A stretch of 64,000 nucleotides of DNA from assembly GCA_963818925.1 (NCBI GenBank), contig CAWFTN010000001.1, positions 1,240,001 to 1,304,000 on the forward strand, in the 5' to 3' direction. This DNA is from JAMXLG01 sp963818925. Its GTDB lineage: Bacteria > Vulcanimicrobiota > Vulcanimicrobiia > Vulcanimicrobiales > Vulcanimicrobiaceae. Positions 8,175-16,732 of this stretch are shown in pieces. How positions within the stretch are numbered: the first letter of the stretch is position 1; every line of letters begins with the position of its first letter. A program made the translations under genes and the position numbers. A model generated the notes under the pieces. The model had not been told where the DNA came from and did no database searches. It saw only the letters and a program-made list of their open reading frames with translations.

Positions 8175-9572
8175 TTAACGGATGAGCAGAATGGCGTGGC
8201 CCGGGGCGAGCGTTACCGCGCTCGGCGCGCTCGTGAAATCCAGCGATCCTCCGTTTAGACTATCGCCGCCGCGGAGTTGCAATGCATGGTCGAAACGATT
8301 GCGAAACCAACTGGAACTCACCGTCACCGGCGCAGCAGAACCGTTCACTACCGCGGCGCACGGACCGATGGGCCGGCTATTGTTGAAGCACGCGTTGAAC
8401 TCGCGGCGCCAAACGAGCGGTGCAACTTGGAGTTCGCGCGAGCTGTCGTTCATCGTTTGCAGCGGTCCAGCCGGATAGATATTGTCTTCGGGCCACACAG
8501 CGAGATTACGGGTGTTGTACTCCAAGTTCGGCCACACGATCGTCTGTCCGGGCTTGAATCCGAGCCACGCCATCGCCGTCGTTACCAGCCGCTGCGCAAT
8601 TTGGTCGTCGCTGCCCTCCGGCGATGCACCCGTGTTCAACTCGACGAACGATACGCGCGGCATCTTGTTGACCGCGGCCATGGCATCGAGCACTTTCGCG
8701 TACATCGCGGTGCGCAGCGTTCCGGTTGCCACGACGCACCCTTCACAAATCGCGCCGACGAACTGCGAGTTGCTGAGAAGCGCGATGCGCGGCCCTTCCG
8801 GTCCAAAACCGACACCGTTGTAGAAGAATTTCATCTGCGATCCGTTCGTCTTGCGCAATGCGTTGACAAACGTTTCATGCGCCTGCTGCAAGGAGCGGTC
8901 ATCCGCGATCTCCGCAGTGGACGTACAAATACCGTTGGGCATGCCGATTGCTTCCTTGCAGAACCCGCCGCCCGGTCCGTAAAACTGCCGGTCCATCGTC
9001 GTGCTGGTATCGTCCATGTTGTAGAAGTCCCACGAATCGGCATTGCGACGCAGGTAGTCGCGGAAGAACGCCGCCACCTCCGGATTGCTTTGATTGACCA
9101 CATACACGGGAACTTGCAGCGGCGTGCCTTTGCAATTTTGTGTGTACGTTCCGTGCACGCGGTGCGCTTTATCTTGCGTTCCCGGCAGATGCACGAACCA
9201 GCTCTCACGTGCCGCCGCGAGAAAATCCTTGGACGCGGAGAACGGGCACACCGAGCTGTCGTAGACGAACGCCGGATTGAAGTAAAAGACCGACGAGCAG
9301 CCACCAGATCCGGCGCAGTCCAACTGTGCTTTGTTGTTGCCGAGTCCGCTTTGCGCATACGTCAGGTAGCGGCGAACTTGGTCAGGCGAAGCGTTTGAGC
9401 CCTGCGCGTATCGCTGATCGTAGGCATAGGTGGGAATGTGCGGAGGAACACGCGCCGGCACGCTCGCGTTGCTTTGCGCGACGGTTTTCGCTGCACTCTT
9501 GTCCGAAGCGTTCGCGCAAGAGCCGGTCGCAACGATCGCGAGTGCGAGCAGAAGGAGGCCGACGCGCTTCAT
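8175..9572 (-). CDS. Cys-rich secreted protein, putative glycoside hydrolase, copy D
   Basis: 465 residues, the shortest linker of the family. The signal peptide (MKRVGLLLLALAIV) is followed by ATGSC, an acceptable lipobox with Cys19. The family domain starts near residue 45 and has NMDDTSTT in place of FMDDTSG, GAICEGCVV, WLGFKPGQTIVWPN and the tail GHAILLIR. All ten family cysteines are present. Its ATG overlaps the preceding glycosyltransferase stop by 4 bases and the next transferase starts 3 bases later, so it is translationally coupled to glycan synthesis genes. This is the best contextual evidence that the family works on the polysaccharide of this locus. Confidence 0.87.
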   Translation of the reverse strand: MKRVGLLLLALAIVATGSCANASDKSAAKTVAQSNASVPARVPPHIPTYAYDQRYAQGSNASPDQVRRYLTYAQSGLGNNKAQLDCAGSGGCSSVFYFNPAFVYDSSVCPFSASKDFLAAARESWFVHLPGTQDKAHRVHGTYTQNCKGTPLQVPVYVVNQSNPEVAAFFRDYLRRNADSWDFYNMDDTSTTMDRQFYGPGGGFCKEAIGMPNGICTSTAEIADDRSLQQAHETFVNALRKTNGSQMKFFYNGVGFGPEGPRIALLSNSQFVGAICEGCVVATGTLRTAMYAKVLDAMAAVNKMPRVSFVELNTGASPEGSDDQIAQRLVTTAMAWLGFKPGQTIVWPNLEYNTRNLAVWPEDNIYPAGPLQTMNDSSRELQVAPLVWRREFNACFNNSRPIGPCAAVVNGSAAPVTVSSSWFRNRFDHALQLRGGDSLNGGSLDFTSAPSAVTLAPGHAILLIR

Positions 9573-10687
9573 GCCGCACGCCGCGCGCGAAGGCGTTCGT
9601 AGAGATCCACATGGAGCCGCACCGTGTTCGAAATATCGTATTCGCGGCGAACCATCGCTTGGGCGCGATCCGCGACATCGCGCGCGGATTCATAGTCGCC
9701 GGCGATTGATTCCACGCAACCGGCGAGGGTTTCCGGACGCCAATCCGCACTGATCGAGCCGCACGTGCCGTCGCGCAGCATGTCGCGAGAACCGATCCAC
9801 GGTGTCGTCAGGACCGGAACGCCGGCGCTCATTGCCTCCAACAGCGCCAGCGGCATGCCTTCGGTGTGCGACGGCATGATCACGAGATTCGCTCCCGGCA
9901 AGAGACGTGCAACATCGTTGCGATATCCGAAAAATCTGACGTAATCGTTGAGGCCGCGCTCGCGTACCAATTGCGTGAGCGCGGGACGGTCGTTGCCTTC
10001 GCCGAGGAAGAACAGACGCACGCGCCGGCGCAGCGCGGGATCGAGGCGCGCGAGCGTTTCGATGGCGAGGCGCTGGTTCTTGACTTTGTGCAAGTTGCCG
10101 AGTTGCACGATCGCAAAGATGCCCGGCTCCGCACCGAGGCGCTTCCGGCCGTCGATAACGGCCGTCGCCGTTGGAATCGGACCGTGCGTTATTCCGTTCG
10201 GGATGATCGCAACTTTGCGCGGATCGAGCCCTTCGTAGCGCGCTAAAAACCGGCCCTGTTCTTCCATGAAGGTGACGATTGCCGCGCTCGCGCGGTTCAG
10301 CACGCGATCGGCGATGCCCGAGCCCGGAACGCGCATGCTCGGGTCGCAGGGTGAGTGTTCCGTTCGCGTGATTGTCGGCACCCCAGCTGCGATCGCTGCC
10401 GCGCGTCCCCAATAATTGCCGTTGTGCATGTGCGTGTGCACGATATCCGGGCGCCACGATTTCATCGTCGAGATCATGCGCGGAAAGAATCCGGCATCGT
10501 ACCGGCCTTTGCGTGAGACCTGAAGAACCTCAACCTTCGCCGATGCAATTTCGTGCGGAATCGCGGACGGGTACACGGCCATCACGGCGCATTCCACGCC
10601 TTCCTGTGCAATGCGCGGGACGAGTTGCGCGACAAAACGTTCGGCGCCTCCGCCGGTTAGCCCGGTGATGACGTGTAGTAGCCTCAT
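9569..10687 (-). CDS. GT4-type glycosyltransferase
   Basis: 372 residues from the ATG at 10687, which overlaps the stop of the upstream transferase as ATGA; a longer in-frame extension to 10768 is less likely. MRLLHVITGLTGGGAERFV is a textbook family 4 start. DIVHTHMHNGNYWGRAAA, TITRTEHSP and VAIIPNGI follow in the acceptor domain, and VIMPSHTEGMPLALLEAMSAG in the donor domain contains the conserved Glu pair. It acts in the cytoplasm on lipid-linked intermediates of the surface polysaccharide. Its neighbours are another GT4 enzyme upstream and copy D downstream. Confidence 0.92.
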   Translation of the reverse strand: MRLLHVITGLTGGGAERFVAQLVPRIAQEGVECAVMAVYPSAIPHEIASAKVEVLQVSRKGRYDAGFFPRMISTMKSWRPDIVHTHMHNGNYWGRAAAIAAGVPTITRTEHSPCDPSMRVPGSGIADRVLNRASAAIVTFMEEQGRFLARYEGLDPRKVAIIPNGITHGPIPTATAVIDGRKRLGAEPGIFAIVQLGNLHKVKNQRLAIETLARLDPALRRRVRLFFLGEGNDRPALTQLVRERGLNDYVRFFGYRNDVARLLPGANLVIMPSHTEGMPLALLEAMSAGVPVLTTPWIGSRDMLRDGTCGSISADWRPETLAGCVESIAGDYESARDVADRAQAMVRREYDISNTVRLHVDLYERLRARRAA

Positions 10688-11928
10688 GCCGGTATCTCCA
10701 TTCCTCTCAACGTAACTAAACGATCCGCCCGTTCCGCGACGATCTGTGCCGCCAAGGCCTGCGCGCACGACGCTGCCTCGAAATCGGTTTCGATGCGCGC
10801 ACGCGCCGAGGTCGCGAGGCGTTGCCGCAGGGCGCCGTCTTGCGCGAGTGAGACGATCGCGCCGGAAAGCGCGTCGACGTCGCCCGGTTCACAGAGGAGG
10901 GCATTGCCGTCGTCGGCGAGCTCGGTCACCGCGCCCGAACGCGTTGCGATCACCGGCAAGCCGTTGGCCATCGCCTCCATCAAAAAGACGGGAATGCCTT
11001 CGCGCTGCGACGGTCCTTCGTCGAGGCTCGTCAGAATCGCCCCGTCGAATTCACCTGAGGCCATTCGCTCGAGCAGTCGATCGTGCGCAACGACACCCTC
11101 GAACCGCGCCGATTCGCATAAACCGAGGTCGGCTGCGCGCGTTTCGAGCGCGCGGCGCAAGGTTCCGTCGCCCGCAAAGGTGACGCGAACGCGAGCGCGC
11201 CCGATCGCGCGAGAAAGTGCCTGCAAAAGAATGTCATGCCCTTTGACCGGCTCGAGATTCGCCGCGCAAAGCAGATGCAATTCGGTACGGGGCGGTAGCA
11301 CGCGCGGCGCCGGTGGAACCATCACGCCTAAATGAATAACGCGCACCGGCGATGTCGCGCCGAGTGCAGACATGACGCGCTGCGCGCCCTGTCGCGAGAT
11401 GCACCGAATGAACCGCGCGTCACGCATGAACCCGGCGTTTGGCGTTCCGATGCTTTTCAAATTGAAGTCGACGAGATCGTACCGATGTCCCGTTGCGCTC
11501 CACGGAATCCCGCGCAGCTGCGCGACGACGTAGGCGATCGTTGACGGCGTGGTCAGCCAGTAGCCGTGAACGTGGTCGACGCGCTCGGCGCGCGCAATGC
11601 GCGCCGCCGCGAGTGCTGTCGGAAAGATAAGTGCATTCTTGACCTTTGCATGGAGCGAGCAAGGCGCTCTGACGACCGTTGCAAATGCCCGAGCCGCTGC
11701 GACGGGATGGTGAAGAAACTCCCCGAGCGCCGAGCGCAACACTGATGGTGAAAGCAGACGCATGCGAATCGCGTTCGGTTCCAACTGCGCAACGGCAAGC
11801 GGTTCGCGTGTAGGCAACGCCGGCAACACGACGACGTCGAACTGCTTGGAGAGCTGCGCAATCTCTTCGACCAAAAACGCTTCCTTCGGTCCGAACGGAA
11901 AGCGTGACGTAACGAGCAAGAGTTTCAT
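10684..11928 (-). CDS. GT4-type glycosyltransferase
   Basis: 414 residues from the ATG at 11928, inside an ATGA overlap with the flippase stop. The frame is also open upstream to 12975, but that part lies antisense-like within the flippase and is not coding. MKLLLVTSRFPFGPKEAFL opens the N-terminal domain. HVHGYWLTTPST, VIHLGVMVPP, LLCAANLEPVKGHD and EGIPVFLMEAMANGLPVIA are the expected GT-B motifs, in order. It resembles transferases that use exopolysaccharide intermediates (WcaL/AmsK-like). Specificity is unknown. Confidence 0.9.
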   Translation of the reverse strand: MKLLLVTSRFPFGPKEAFLVEEIAQLSKQFDVVVLPALPTREPLAVAQLEPNAIRMRLLSPSVLRSALGEFLHHPVAAARAFATVVRAPCSLHAKVKNALIFPTALAAARIARAERVDHVHGYWLTTPSTIAYVVAQLRGIPWSATGHRYDLVDFNLKSIGTPNAGFMRDARFIRCISRQGAQRVMSALGATSPVRVIHLGVMVPPAPRVLPPRTELHLLCAANLEPVKGHDILLQALSRAIGRARVRVTFAGDGTLRRALETRAADLGLCESARFEGVVAHDRLLERMASGEFDGAILTSLDEGPSQREGIPVFLMEAMANGLPVIATRSGAVTELADDGNALLCEPGDVDALSGAIVSLAQDGALRQRLATSARARIETDFEAASCAQALAAQIVAERADRLVTLRGMEIPA

Positions 11929-13226
11929 GCGGCGCGTTTGAGCCGGCGAAGAATCGAGCCGCTCGCGAGCACGTACGCCGTTATATCGCTCCAGCGAGGC
12001 ATAAGCAGCACGGAGAGTCTCAAGCGTGCGACGCGCGTGAAGTACACGATCGCAATCGTTTGTCCCGTGACATAGCCCAGTGTCGATCCGAGCGCTGCGC
12101 CGACCAGGCCGAGGCGCCCGACGAGCAGATAACTGACGACGACGCAGATAAGGGCGGATAATCCCGCGAGCATCATCGGAACTTGCGGCCGGCCAAGCCG
12201 GATGGTGAAGAAGGTTGACATCGGACTGCCGAGCGACATTGCGAAGACGCCGACGAGCAATACGCGAAACGCCGGAATCATCGGCAAAAATGCGTGGCCG
12301 TAGAGCAAGCCGACAGCAATCGGCGCGATGACCCAGAGGGCGGCGCAAGTGATCGACGCGATGATGACGTTGTTGCGCACGAGTCTCGCCGTGAATTCTG
12401 CGGCGGCGTTCGATGATTCCATCCCGCCGATCTGTGGCGAGCTGACGTTGGCGGTCACCTGAGTGACGGCGAGCAGCATCTCCGCGGCCGTCACCGCGAG
12501 CGTGTACATGCCGAGGAGCGTCGGACCGGCGAGCGCGGCGACGATAAAGACGTCCGCGCGGTAATTGAGCAACGAGATCAGCGACACGGCGCCTACACGC
12601 AGGGCATAACTCAGGAACTCGCGCGTTGCAACCGGAGCCGCAGGCATCGAGCGCGATCTTCGCAGCATCCACACGAGTGCGCCGAATGCGAAAAGATCTT
12701 GACCGCACACCCACGACGTAATGGCCGCTTGCGGCCGGTGACCGAGTAGCGCGAACGCTGCGATCATCAACCCCAAGAGAAACAGCGTATTGAAAACGGC
12801 GACCGTCGTGACCATGCGCACGCGGTCGATGCCGACTTGATAGCCGTTGACGATCCCGATGAGCGCGGGTGCCGGCAGCGCGAGGATCGCCGGAATTGCG
12901 GCCCATGGGGCGTGCATCCCGTACGCGATCGCGACCACGACCGGAATGGCTGCCACGACGAAGAGCGCCGCGCACTTGAGCGCTGCAAACAGCGCGCCGC
13001 GCCCGGCTTTCTTTCGCAGTAAATAGTAGGTGACGGCGTTGTTCAGCCCCGGGAACGCGGCGGTGGCCACGGCGAAGGCGACGATCGGAAGCGAGTAGAT
13101 TCCTCGCCCTTCGGGGCCGAGAATGCGCGCGGTAAGAATCCCGAGCAACGCAGCGACCGCCATATTGGCGATGCGGAAGACGAACCAGTACAGACCGTCG
13201 GCGAAGAGCTTATTCCGTAGCGACAT
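11925..13226 (-). CDS. Polysaccharide flippase (Wzx-like, MOP superfamily)
   Basis: 433 residues with about twelve hydrophobic segments spread over the whole length and no large soluble domain, as in Wzx/RfbX exporters. The first segments (WFVFRIANMAVAALLGILTA then ARILGPEGRGIYSL) match the usual N-terminal signature of this group. It would flip undecaprenyl-linked repeat units across the cytoplasmic membrane. It heads the minus-strand operon that continues with two glycosyltransferases, copy D and a third transferase. The 136 bases to the divergent gene at 13363 probably hold both promoters, although I see no strong box. Confidence 0.9.
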   Translation of the reverse strand: MSLRNKLFADGLYWFVFRIANMAVAALLGILTARILGPEGRGIYSLPIVAFAVATAAFPGLNNAVTYYLLRKKAGRGALFAALKCAALFVVAAIPVVVAIAYGMHAPWAAIPAILALPAPALIGIVNGYQVGIDRVRMVTTVAVFNTLFLLGLMIAAFALLGHRPQAAITSWVCGQDLFAFGALVWMLRRSRSMPAAPVATREFLSYALRVGAVSLISLLNYRADVFIVAALAGPTLLGMYTLAVTAAEMLLAVTQVTANVSSPQIGGMESSNAAAEFTARLVRNNVIIASITCAALWVIAPIAVGLLYGHAFLPMIPAFRVLLVGVFAMSLGSPMSTFFTIRLGRPQVPMMLAGLSALICVVVSYLLVGRLGLVGAALGSTLGYVTGQTIAIVYFTRVARLRLSVLLMPRWSDITAYVLASGSILRRLKRAA

Positions 13227-13362
13227 TTATTTTCGAACACGCCTCATGAGACGTTCTCACTGTAGCCGGGGCAAGCCAGTAAGCGGCAATGGCGAAAAGC
13301 CCACCGGCGACGGGAAAATGGGGGCAGGCAAGCGTGCCACCCCCGCGTGTTAGGAATGTGCA

Positions 13363-13896
13363 ATGGGACGTAGACCGTTCGCTGCACTCTTGGCTGTGGT
13401 GCTGTTCGCTGGTGCCCTCGCGCTCGGCCCGGGGCGCCCGTTCGTTTCGCATATCGCGCACGCACTTGGGCTCCGCCCGGGGGTCGAGCCGGCACGCCCG
13501 GGGGCTCCGATGCCCGAACTCCAGCTCGTAAATCTGGATGGGACGCCCGCTGATCTTCAACAACAAGGAACGGTCGTCTATAATGTTTTCGCATCATGGT
13601 GTCCGCCATGCAATGCCGAGCTCCCCGACCTGCTGCTGGCGCAGAAAGAGCTGAAGAGACGCGGCGTGCGCTTCATCGGCATCGATCGAGGAGAATCGTC
13701 GCAGCGCGTTGCGGCATTCGTTGCCGCTCGAGGCATCGGTTACCCCGTGCTCTTGGATTCGTCGAGTTCTACCACGACGCTCCTCGGCGCGCGGGTCATT
13801 CCCGAGACGCTCATCGTGCGTGACGGTACGGTGAAGAAGGTCATCGTCGGTCCTACGACAGCGAGCGAACTCACCCAAGCGGTTCAAGACGTATGA
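13363..13896 (+). CDS. TlpA-like membrane-anchored thioredoxin
   Basis: 177 residues. An N-terminal hydrophobic segment (AALLAVVLFAGALALG) works as anchor or uncleaved signal. The thioredoxin fold follows, with FASWCPPCNAELP carrying the redox pair in the WCPPC form typical of TlpA/ResA proteins, and VIPETLIV near the C-terminus giving the conserved cis-Pro region. It probably reduces or handles disulfides outside the membrane. It overlaps the next gene by 4 bases and so is part of the exopolysaccharide operon. A redox protein leading such an operon is unusual and may relate to the Cys-rich secreted proteins encoded nearby. Confidence 0.88.
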   Translation: MGRRPFAALLAVVLFAGALALGPGRPFVSHIAHALGLRPGVEPARPGAPMPELQLVNLDGTPADLQQQGTVVYNVFASWCPPCNAELPDLLLAQKELKRRGVRFIGIDRGESSQRVAAFVAARGIGYPVLLDSSSSTTTLLGARVIPETLIVRDGTVKKVIVGPTTASELTQAVQDV

Positions 13897-15776
13897 CCGA
13901 TCGTCGCAAAAAGCGCGGAGTAATCATCGGCTTTCCTTATTATGGCCGTTATCTCGCGCAACTGGTCAACGAACGTTCGGAGAACTGGAAGCTCGAATAT
14001 CGCGGCGAGTCGTATCTCGCGCGCCTTCGCAGTCTCTTTGAGATGAAGCGTTGCGACGTCCTGATTTCGTTTGGCGGCCCAGCACCCGACCCGGCGATTG
14101 CTGATGCGGCGCGTCATTACAACGTTCCCGTCGTCGTGATTTGGGCCGGCAGCGACGTGTTGACCGCCGCCGCGGATCCCGGCGTACTCGAGGTCATCAA
14201 AGACGAAGAGTATGTTAACGTCGCGGACGGCGAGTGGCTCGTCGACGAGCTTCGCGAGCTCGGCATTGAGGCGGTCTACGATCCGGTAACGGCCGTCGTC
14301 GCGCCGCCGGCGATCGCACCGCTTCCTCGCGATTTTCGCGTCGTCACATATTTGCCGGAACCGCGTCGCGCGTTTTACGGTGAGAAGAGCGTGTATGCGG
14401 TTGCGCGCGCATGCCCGGATGTGATTTTTAACGTGGTGGGCGCGGGACACGCCAATCCAGCGGCGCCGCCGAACGTGAGGTTTCTCGGCTATGTCGACAA
14501 CATGGCGCACGTGCTCGACACGTCGACGGTCCTGTTACGCCTTCCCGAGCACGATGGAAAGTCAATGCTGGTGCTCGAGGCGCTTGCTCGCGGCCGTCAC
14601 GTCATTTGGTCGTACGACTTTCCGAACATCCATCATGCCGCGTCGCTGACGGACGCGATTCACATAATGCAACGCTTACGCGACGAGCACCGGCGCGGAA
14701 TGCTCGACGTGAACCGGCAGGGCTATGAGTTCGTGCGCGACCGGTTTTCGCGTGCAAAGATCGCCGCAAATTTCGAATCGCTCCTCGATCGCGTCGTTCG
14801 CGAGCAACTGCCGGCCATCGATGCGCCGCGGCAGAAGGTCGTCATTTCAGGCTTCACGCTATTCGGTGCGAAAGTTGCGCGCGCAGCCCGTTGGGCGACG
14901 CCGCAATGGCAGCCGCGCGTTTTTCGCGGCGGCTCGCGGCTCGCGCGCGTCTTCGCCGGCATACAATTAATGAAGGCGGACACGTGGTATTGCATCGGTT
15001 CGCCGATTCCCGACCGTTGGTTGCATTTGGTTGCGCAGTTGACGGGCAAGCGGCGCGTCATTCACTGGGTCGGATCCGACGTCGAGATGCTCAAATCACA
15101 GCGGGCGATCCGCAAGTTTTGCGCGGGCGAGCAGATTCGCCACCTTGCGGAGGCCGACTGGATGGTCGATGAACTCGCCGCATACGGAATTCGCGCGTCG
15201 GTCGCGCCGTTACCGCCGCAAGTTCGCGTTCCGGAGCGCATTCCGCCGATGCCGGAACGCTTCACGTTGTTGATGTACGTTCCGCGCTCGCGCGCAGATT
15301 TTTATGGCAGGCGCGAATACGAACGCCTCTTCCGGCATTTCCTCGGACGCCCGATCAAGTTCATCATCGTCGGCGGCGGATCGGTCTTCGTCCCGCCGGG
15401 TGCGGACGTCGAGATCGCCGGCTGGAAGTCCGATTTGCGCGAGATCTACGATCGAACGTCGGCGCTCCTGCGGTTTACGCGTCACGATGGACTTTCGCTG
15501 ATGGCGCTCGAGGCACTCGCGTACGGACGTCACCTCATCTGGTCGCACAATTTTCCGTTCGGAGCGTGCGCGCGCACATACGACGACTGCGAACGCGCCG
15601 TGGAAGACTTGCTCGAACGTCACGAGCGCGGCGAGTTGCATCCGCAAACGCAAGCGGCGGAATACGTTCGCGAGGCGTACGACGTGCGCCGGTGCGTCGA
15701 GCGCATTGCAGCATATTGGGAACCCTCGGTTCCGAATGATATCCGTCCTTTCAGCACCGTAGGAGCACGTGGATGA
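13893..15776 (+). CDS. Internally duplicated glycosyltransferase-like protein
   Basis: 627 residues made of two similar halves, about 1-310 and 312-627. Each half has a GSD motif after a hydrophobic strand (VVIWAGSDVL and VIHWVGSDVE), then a VDEL helix, then a GT-B donor-like segment (LLRLPEHDGKSMLVLEALARG and LLRFTRHDGLSLMALEALAYG) followed by GRHVIWSYDFP or GRHLIWSHNFP. These late segments resemble the family 4 donor site, so each half may be a divergent glycosyltransferase; alternatively one half may be regulatory. The gene overlaps both neighbours by 4 bases, placing it in the exopolysaccharide operon. Substrate unknown. Confidence 0.8.
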   Translation: MTDRRKKRGVIIGFPYYGRYLAQLVNERSENWKLEYRGESYLARLRSLFEMKRCDVLISFGGPAPDPAIADAARHYNVPVVVIWAGSDVLTAAADPGVLEVIKDEEYVNVADGEWLVDELRELGIEAVYDPVTAVVAPPAIAPLPRDFRVVTYLPEPRRAFYGEKSVYAVARACPDVIFNVVGAGHANPAAPPNVRFLGYVDNMAHVLDTSTVLLRLPEHDGKSMLVLEALARGRHVIWSYDFPNIHHAASLTDAIHIMQRLRDEHRRGMLDVNRQGYEFVRDRFSRAKIAANFESLLDRVVREQLPAIDAPRQKVVISGFTLFGAKVARAARWATPQWQPRVFRGGSRLARVFAGIQLMKADTWYCIGSPIPDRWLHLVAQLTGKRRVIHWVGSDVEMLKSQRAIRKFCAGEQIRHLAEADWMVDELAAYGIRASVAPLPPQVRVPERIPPMPERFTLLMYVPRSRADFYGRREYERLFRHFLGRPIKFIIVGGGSVFVPPGADVEIAGWKSDLREIYDRTSALLRFTRHDGLSLMALEALAYGRHLIWSHNFPFGACARTYDDCERAVEDLLERHERGELHPQTQAAEYVREAYDVRRCVERIAAYWEPSVPNDIRPFSTVGARG

Positions 15777-16732
15777 CCATCGCGACACTCGTTGAATGGG
15801 AGGCGTTCGACCGTTCTTTCCCGGCACCGACGTTCTTCGCGCGTCCCGCGTTCACGCGAGCGCTCATGGACACGTTTCCGCATTTGGAAGCGGCGCCGAT
15901 TTTCGCGCAGCATCGCGGCGCGCGCTATCTGGTCCCCGCCGTTCGAACGCGTCACAAGCCGCGAGGCGTCGAAGCATTTCCGTTCGGCGGCTATAGCTGC
16001 GTACTCGATGCCGAAGGCAAGCCCGCGGATGCGGCGATCGCCTCGGCCGTATTGCGTTCGGTCGCACCGCGCGCCGGTAAGTTTTCCTTTGTATCCTGGC
16101 CGCTCGCCGAACAGCCGCAACCGGGTGGGTTCGAGTCGACCGAATATGAAACGGCGGCGATCGATTGTTCGGGAGGGCTCGAGTCGGCGCTCTCAGGCAT
16201 GCGCGGTGTAACGCGGCGAATGGTCGGACAGGCGATCCGGCGCGGCGTGCAGTGCGAGCGCCATGCACCGGATCAAGCCGGACTCGATACGTACTACGCG
16301 ATGCTGCAGGAAGCGAGTATCGGTTGGGGTCTCGCAGAGCCGACCATTCCGCGCGCGCTGCTCGACGCTGTCGCGCGACGCGGCGGCGATGACGTCGAGT
16401 TATGGTTTGCGATGCTCGACGGCGAGCCGATTGGCGGCGGCGTGATTCTGTTCGGCCGCGACGAGTTGTTCTTCTGGTCGGCCGCGATGCGACGCGAGTT
16501 TTCTCGCTTCCGTCCAAGCAATGCCCTGAACGCGAGATTAATCGAGCGTGCGTGTGAACGTAGCGTTCGTTGGTATAACCTAGGTGCGAGCGAGGGGCTA
16601 AGCGGCGTCGAACGGTTCAAGTCCGATCTCGGTGCAACGTCGATCCCCTATCGCCGCATTACCGCGCGCACACCAGCGTTCCGCGCCTACCTCGCATTAC
16701 GAAATGTTCTTAGAATGAGGCACGCATCATGA
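15773..16732 (+). CDS. FemAB/GNAT-like acyl or aminoacyl transferase
   Basis: 319 residues. The C-terminal half (VELWFAMLDGEPIGGGVILFGRDELFFW, then RPSNALNARLIERA and WYNLGASEG) fits the GNAT_6/FemAB-like group (PF13480) common in exopolysaccharide loci. Such proteins are thought to transfer an acyl or aminoacyl group to a sugar or a lipid-linked glycan. No transmembrane segment is seen, so it is likely cytoplasmic. It overlaps the upstream and downstream genes by 4 bases each, as ATGA. The exact group transferred cannot be told. Confidence 0.8.
   Translation: MTIATLVEWEAFDRSFPAPTFFARPAFTRALMDTFPHLEAAPIFAQHRGARYLVPAVRTRHKPRGVEAFPFGGYSCVLDAEGKPADAAIASAVLRSVAPRAGKFSFVSWPLAEQPQPGGFESTEYETAAIDCSGGLESALSGMRGVTRRMVGQAIRRGVQCERHAPDQAGLDTYYAMLQEASIGWGLAEPTIPRALLDAVARRGGDDVELWFAMLDGEPIGGGVILFGRDELFFWSAAMRREFSRFRPSNALNARLIERACERSVRWYNLGASEGLSGVERFKSDLGATSIPYRRITARTPAFRAYLALRNVLRMRHAS

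Noticed and set aside
10684..12975. A 763-residue protein spanning the glycosyltransferase and part of the flippase region.
   Set aside because: The part upstream of 11928 is Arg-rich with no family motif, and it lies over the flippase in another frame on the same strand. The ATGA overlap at 11925-11928 marks the true start.
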